Part shown: positions 58,901 to 64,000 of the stretch, one piece after another
Layout: the number at the start of each line of letters is the position of its first letter
How positions within the stretch are numbered: the first letter of the stretch is position 1
NCBI RefSeq assembly: GCF_949628265.1
Contig: NC_088790.1
Location: 12,900,545 to 12,964,544 of the forward strand
Length of the DNA stretch: 64,000 nt
Reading direction: 5' to 3'
Source: Cloeon dipterum
Lineage: Eukaryota > Arthropoda > Insecta > Ephemeroptera > Baetidae
The notes under the pieces: model-generated
What the model saw: the letters and a program-made list of their open reading frames with translations, nothing else
Databases searched by the model: none
Told to the model about the DNA's origin: nothing
Translations under genes and position numbers: made by a program

Positions 58901-61900
58901 CAAGTTAACTGCAAACGGCGCTAAAGTACATTTTTTTCCTGCTGCCTGTTATTACAAACGACATGTCACGCGTCACGCAACATTCACCCCGTTATTTATG
59001 TCTAATTCTGTAAACACAACAGTCAGTTGAGCCTCGCAGCTCTGTTGATGACATAAAGTGAATTAATTTTTCCAGGCCTATATTGCAAACTCCACATTCA
59101 ATCTCTACAATTTTGCAGATGATCTAGTTATTTTTTTTAAGTTGACCCACTCTTGGATTTCTGAGTTTTTACTTAAAATGCTTGTTTATTCTTGCTAAGT
59201 CAATACCTAAAAACATATTAGAGAAAATAAACCCATGAAAAGGCGAACAAGGCTAGCATATTTAATGCAAAAAAATAAACAAGAACAGTCTCCGGCAGCA
59301 TTGAGTCAAAAATTAACACGTAATTAATCACCGATGATCATTCGAAATTCGTTACAGGTGCTTTTTGCCCAAGGAAGGGAATCCGGCAACATAGCAGTCC
59401 TTTATTTCGCTTGGCAGATTGTTCCAAGGTTTTACCACCACGAAACACGTGCGTCCCGGCGGTGGCTGCAGATTTGTTTGGATATAATTATCAGTAACTT
59501 ATTCCGAATTTCATTCGTTTTCGTTTCAATTCTTTTTTATTTCTCCAAAATAAGTCATAATATATTACAAACATTTAAAGTCGAGAAAATCACATTAAGA
59601 GAAATAAGGCATTTGTAGTGTTAGCAAAAAAACTCGCTGAAACTCGATCTTTTCCTTCTTTTTATTCCTCATAAATTCTCCCGAGGGAATGAATCAGAAA
59701 AGTGCTTTTGTTATAGTGAAAACTATTTATACACTGATACATAAAATGTGCAACGTTAAATTACAACCTATTAATTCCGACTCAAGCGATTTGTCAATTT
59801 ATGCTTGCCCGGCTTGCCCTTGTTACATTCACCCAGATGCAGTGCACAACATAATTAGTTAAACAGCCACATTATTCAAAGAGATTTTAATTAGAGAGCA
59901 ACCTCTCATGCCTCACTCAATTAATGATTCTGCCAATTGCCACGAGGCAGTCAATTAATAAAATGCAGAGAGCTATGTCGAGTGTGCGACGTTAGAACCA
60001 AGTAGCAGTGGTTGTAGAGGGAGAGTGGGAATAAATGAAAAATTAATTTGGGGGCTGCTACATTGCATTTACGCTCAACTCTGGTGATTGCGGTGAGAAT
60101 TGATTAGTTGGCATTTAGTGTGCGGACCGAGAGAATTGGTCGAGGAGGACGCTTTGCCCTTTTTGTAATTAATTAAGCAAACATTGGATGCGTGGTCAAC
60201 ATTCGGTACCGTTTGGTTTTTGTTCCAATCTGTTTGAAGGCTAGATAGTGTTTCAAGCGAAATTTCAAGCACTAATTTTCCCTGGAATTGTTGGCCGGAA
60301 AATGGATTATTAAATCAATTTTTAGCTTTAGCGATGAGCCCATGTCTAGTTGCTTATTCCTACAGAAGCAAGAAAATGGTGCAGAACAAATAGGTTTTCG
60401 CCGGAATAAATTAATTGGGGTTGAATTGGTTTAGTACCGTGGAAGAAGCCTTTAGCAGCGAAACGCCCTCAACGAGGAAAATTTTAATTACTAAGCGGGC
60501 GCTGTGGTTGCTCACCTCGTCGTGTTCCACTCGATCTGGCAAAAAAGCAGCAGACTTTGCTCGCTCGCTCTCTCAACTCCACTCGCAGCAAACAAAAGGC
60601 TGGTGTGTTGACTTGCCGTAGGCCATCCGGGGCTCCAAAGGCGCCGTTCCGCTGCGTGTGCTGTGTAACCTCTATGACGGTTAATGAGCTCCACCAGCAC
60701 TTTTCCTGCCATCCCACACGCTCTCTTCTTTTTTCCTTCCTTTACCCCTGTAAACGAGATAAATTTGTTTGCCAAACAGCTGCATTTTTGCCTAAATAAA
60801 TATAGTGTTCTTTTAACTAAGCGAAAATTGAATTTTTTTCAGGCGTGTTCAGCTTCAATTCGCCGCCGCTGGTGGTCGTCAATCGCGAATGGCAGGTGCC
60901 GGCGACCGATCCGATTGGCAGCGTGGTGGTGCGTGCCGACGCCAGGGACGCGGACGGTGACGCCGTCACGTTCGGCCTCGAGCAGACGTCGCCCGACCAC
61001 TTCGGACACCTGGACGCACCGGCACCATTCCGCATCGACAATCAGACCGGCGTCGTCTACGTCAATGAGTCGCTTGTGGATTATGTGAGCCTAAATATCA
61101 TAAGCAGAATTTTAAAAATATAAAAAATTGGCATTTAATTGATCTGATGGGAAGTTTTCACATCAATCTATACCATAAAACGTCTGAAAGCTGCTCGTTA
61201 GCAAATTTCTGCGTAAAGGATAAGGAAAAGTTTGCATAGAATTAACGGGAAGTTAAGTTTTCATTGCTGTATTTTTTTTTTTTTTGAAAAATTAAACAGC
61301 TCAGTAAATATGAAGCAGCCATACCAGAAAAAGAGATCTCTTGTCATTTATGAGTTATTTGTGTTTTCCCCCGACTCTAACTAACAGAAAGCACAAAAAA
61401 ATAAATTTTGTATTATGTTATGCAGGACAACAAACAGTTTTTCCTGTACGTGACTGTGAACGACTCGTTCGCGAGCTCCAAAACGGAGGTCAGGGTGCGC
61501 ATCGGACCTCAAAAAACAGGGCCAAGCTTCCTTCCTCCCCCTCCACCACCGGTTCCTCCCTTTCCTGCAATTCCAAGCTTCAACCCAACAGTTCCGCCTG
61601 CAACCAGATCGACTGGAAAGAGAAGGAAGAGCACCACAACCACCACTACAACGACGACGACGGAGATCCCCAAGGAAATCAGTAAATACCCATTTCCATT
61701 TTCAAACTCTCTAGACAGCATAAAATTATAAAGTAAAATCCAAGGGCGTGCAAATTAATGTAAAGCAATCAAATTTAACGTAGGTGAAAAAAATGCTAAG
61801 TCAGCCCGAGAGGCGTAATATTCATAATGAGAATGCAATTAATGTTAATTTCCGCTGTGCAGCCGAGTTGCCGGCGGTGCGATCCACTTCGACGCTCAGC

Positions 61901-63438
61901 AATCTGAGCATCCAGAACGCCACAGACCAGCAGAAGCCGCCTCCAACGCCCTCGAGCGACAGTTTGGCTAGCACAATCCTGCCTGCTGTGGCCATCGGAG
62001 CCGTTCTAGCCATTGCTGCTACCAGCATCCTCTACATCTTCAGACAACGCATCTGCAGGAAAGCCGAAACCAAAGACCAATTGGTCAGTCCCTTCAAACA
62101 AGTATTAAATTAAACGAGTTTTGTGTTTTGAAAATTACATTTTTTTTTCAATTTTAATATATTTTAATTCAAGGAAATTCTTTTTTCTTGTTTAATGATA
62201 GCCCAGAATTTAAACAAGTTTGGCTTTCCTACTTTTTGATTTCGATTCTGTAATTCTTGAATATCTTTTTTACATTACTAATTATTTTACAACGGCCACT
62301 CTCATTTTTTAACTAATATGATATCTTTATTTAATTGAAAAATGAGAAAATTCATTGGCGCCAAAGATTTTAAATTTAATTTAATATATTTAATATATTT
62401 TTAATAAACAAAGCATTTTTGCTTTAGTAAAAATTAACTTTCTTCCAATTTTTGGAGCAGAGGAAGGACTCTGGAGGCATGGCTTTGCAGACGTCCACGG
62501 GCAACTGGAGTAGTCAGAGGCCGCCACTCAATAGATACGAATCTGCCTGGAGCAGAGATACCACAATTTCGCAGGTACGCATTTTCCGAAGCCGCAACAG
62601 CCGCATTGATTCGCATTAGTACATAATTGGTGCTCATCAACTCTGGTTTTGACAGCTGTTGTGAAAGCTAAAATTGTTGCATCATTTCGACGGCACCACT
62701 ACTCGCGGATTAGCGTGCGATAAATCCATAAATCAAATAATATCCCTTTGTGAAACGAGTTCCGCCTGTTGCTATTGGTCCCGAAAGTGCCTGTGGTAAA
62801 GTCGTTATGCAACCCGCGCCTCCCATCGATCGCGCAGGTTGCATACCCCATCTCTTTCTGATCCCACGCCACCCACCACGTTCAAGCTATTAAATTTCCT
62901 AAATTTCAAAAATCAATAATCGCACTTCTTCAGAAGTTCCTTTTAGCAGTGGCATTAGTTATTTTTCTAAACTAGTTTCACTTATCTCGTGTCTGTCTGT
63001 GATTAATTTTCTGTTATTATGATAGCATTATTTGGGTTTTCATTGTAGAGGAAAAATGGATGATACTATAAAAACCCACAATTCCAACAAGGAGCCTCAA
63101 TAAATCACTTTGAGAAAAGTTTTGTAGTTTGGAAAAGCTATGTGGGAGGAACTAACGCAAAAAAATGAATTTCCTATGGTATATTACCACCGTTGCGTAG
63201 TATTCCAACATTATTGAATAAAATGTTGCTTCCTCGCGCTTTCAAACTTCCCCAAATATTTCGACGCCTTAGTTGATTAAGTTTTGCCTCTCGATTTTGC
63301 AGTTGGAGCCTGGTTTGGCGGAAAAGGCGGCTCAAGAAGATCGCTGGGAGTTTCCACGTCACCGGCTAAAAGTGTTCCACATTCTGGGCGAAGGCTGTTT
63401 CGGCCAGGTCTGGAAGTGCGAAGCAATCGATATTGATG
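49914..63438 (+). CDS. Cad96Ca: Cad96Ca / Stitcher-type receptor tyrosine kinase (5' part; runs off the window)
   Basis: Six exons fall in the window: 49914-49983, 60843-61084, 61426-61681, 61863-62083, 62461-62574 and 63303-63438, giving the first 346 residues. Residues 1-23 are a signal peptide (MTRRVDSIIGSLFFWAVLV). A single cadherin-like repeat spans about 24-130, with DARDADGDAVTFGLE and PFRIDNQTGVVYVNE. A Pro- and Thr-rich linker follows. One membrane span lies at about 228-249 (ILPAVAIGAVLAIAATSILY) with a basic stop-transfer RQRICRK. The kinase domain opens with WEFPRHRLKVFHILGEGCFG, holding the glycine loop GEGCFGQV at 330-337. The catalytic lysine and the rest lie beyond 64000. In flies the receptor promotes epidermal wound healing and growth; in caterpillars Cad96Ca has been reported as a juvenile-hormone receptor. 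The start ATG has A at -3. The last exon ends one base into a codon at a GTGTGT donor. Confidence 0.92.
52068..52610 (-). mobile_element. truncated non-LTR retrotransposon (LINE) 3' end, frameshifted
   Basis: The minus strand carries the C-terminal end of a LINE reverse transcriptase, broken over three frames. The first segment contains FNLLPVS (near 52580). The second contains RDMNGHNTRSRDNYFVPSQ (about 52430-52500), the typical HNTRSR motif. The third contains YNKLPAQIRGVPQLDEFEKQ and a stop at 52248-52250. After about 165 bp of 3' UTR the element ends in a short repeat, AATTGAATTGAATT (plus 52068-52085), as in LINEs with repeat tails. The 5' part, including the reverse-transcriptase catalytic core, is missing. 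Clade uncertain (CR1- or Jockey-like). Confidence 0.85.
58080..58400. promoter_or_regulatory. GC-rich island with a CRE-like site
   Basis: About 320 bp of clearly higher GC within AT-rich Cad96Ca intron 1, with many CpG and a perfect palindromic TGACGTCA (58214-58221), the CREB/ATF core. It could be an enhancer or an alternative promoter. ORFs through it have no recognised domain. Confidence 0.35.
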
Positions 63439-64000
63439 GTGTGTATTAGCATGATGCAGAAATACCCTCAGATGATGTAGTTGCCTGCCATTATCTTGGT
63501 TATATTGCCTTTGATGCCAAATTTTCATTTCCGACCTCTCTATTTGGCAAAGAAAAGGCTTGATTAAATTCAAAATTAATGAACCCCAATTTGGAACGAT
63601 CAAAGTGTTGTCTCAGCGCATAATTTAAAATATACGCACTCATTGTGAGGTCGTGAGGCGTCAAAAATGCGGAGCCAAACTGGGTGAAATGAAAGCACAA
63701 TTTTGTCTGCATCTGCCAAAAATGAAAATTTCTGCGTCTTATGGAGTTGATTAAATTTTTTCATATTTCTCTGAAGGATTCTACAAGATGATTCAAGTCT
63801 GAGCTCAAATAAGGAATAATATGTGTTTTACCCTTTGCATGACTCGGATTTGAACCGTTTCTCACCAATTCACAAAGAAACCATTTAAAATTATAAAAAT
63901 ATCTCAATACTAAGCAAGACTCAATGTTTCGCTCTAAATAATGAAGCAGGCGTGTTTTAACTCAACAGTTAGTTTACCCCTGACATCTCATTCCTAGTTT
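63439..64000 (+). other. Cad96Ca intron 6, to window end
   Basis: Intron sequence after the GTGTGT donor. No further kinase exon appears before the window ends. Nothing else was recognised. Confidence 0.6.

Larger units (their letters stand above)
49984..60842 (+). other. Cad96Ca intron 1 (10.9 kb)
   Basis: This intron separates the signal-peptide exon from the cadherin exon, running from GTGAGT to TTCAGG. It holds a LINE remnant at 52068-52610 and a GC-rich island at 58080-58400. Other ORFs of up to 121 codons show no recognisable domain. Long first introns like this often hold enhancers, but nothing specific can be named. Confidence 0.7.

Noticed and set aside
63835..63870. B-box-like GGTTCAAATCC on the minus strand
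   Set aside because: No acceptor, D or anticodon stem can be folded around it, so it is not a tRNA gene.

Overview
The window is animal nuclear DNA, most likely from an insect or another arthropod. It is AT-rich, its genes are split by GT-AG introns of 54 bp to about 10.9 kb, and it encodes a single-cadherin-domain receptor tyrosine kinase of the Cad96Ca (Stitcher) type, a family known from arthropods. No prokaryotic operon, CRISPR array or viral genome was seen. The species cannot be named from the sequence alone.

Seven protein-coding genes could be joined exon by exon with all splice phases agreeing. From left to right: (1) Cisd2, minus, 358-1151, complete, 129 aa; (2) Efa6/PSD, the Arf6 exchange factor with PDZ, Sec7 and PH domains, plus, 1623-21145, complete, 1020 aa; (3) a sodium-coupled SLC5 transporter of the SLC5A6/A8/A12 type, plus, 28088-33462, complete, 668 aa; (4) EEF1AKMT1, the eEF1A lysine methyltransferase, plus, 34546-35547, complete, 209 aa; (5) SLC25A26, the mitochondrial S-adenosylmethionine carrier, minus, 35617-36730, complete, 273 aa; (6) AHI1/jouberin, minus, 37595-47553, complete, 875 aa, without the C-terminal SH3 domain of the human protein; (7) Cad96Ca, plus, from 49914, cut by the window end just after the kinase glycine loop. 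A tRNA-Glu(CTC) lies inside Efa6 intron 1.

Cisd2/Efa6 and AHI1/Cad96Ca are divergent pairs. EEF1AKMT1 and SLC25A26 converge with only 69 bp between stop codons; one protein uses SAM and the other carries it. Otherwise the genes have separate roles: ER/mitochondrial Fe-S protein, cortical Arf6 and microtubule control, solute uptake, translation-factor methylation, mitochondrial SAM import, ciliary transition zone, and epidermal receptor kinase signalling.

The most unusual structure is an almost perfect inverted repeat inside an Efa6 intron (15629-17607): two arms of about 860 bp around a 253-bp AT-rich spacer, with a diverged partial copy further along the same gene. Other non-genic structure includes a smaller foldback in Efa6 intron 1, a roughly 175-bp C-rich tandem repeat in an AHI1 intron, a frameshifted LINE 3' end in Cad96Ca intron 1, and two stop-free mini-introns of 54 and 57 bp in the SLC5 gene that are multiples of three.
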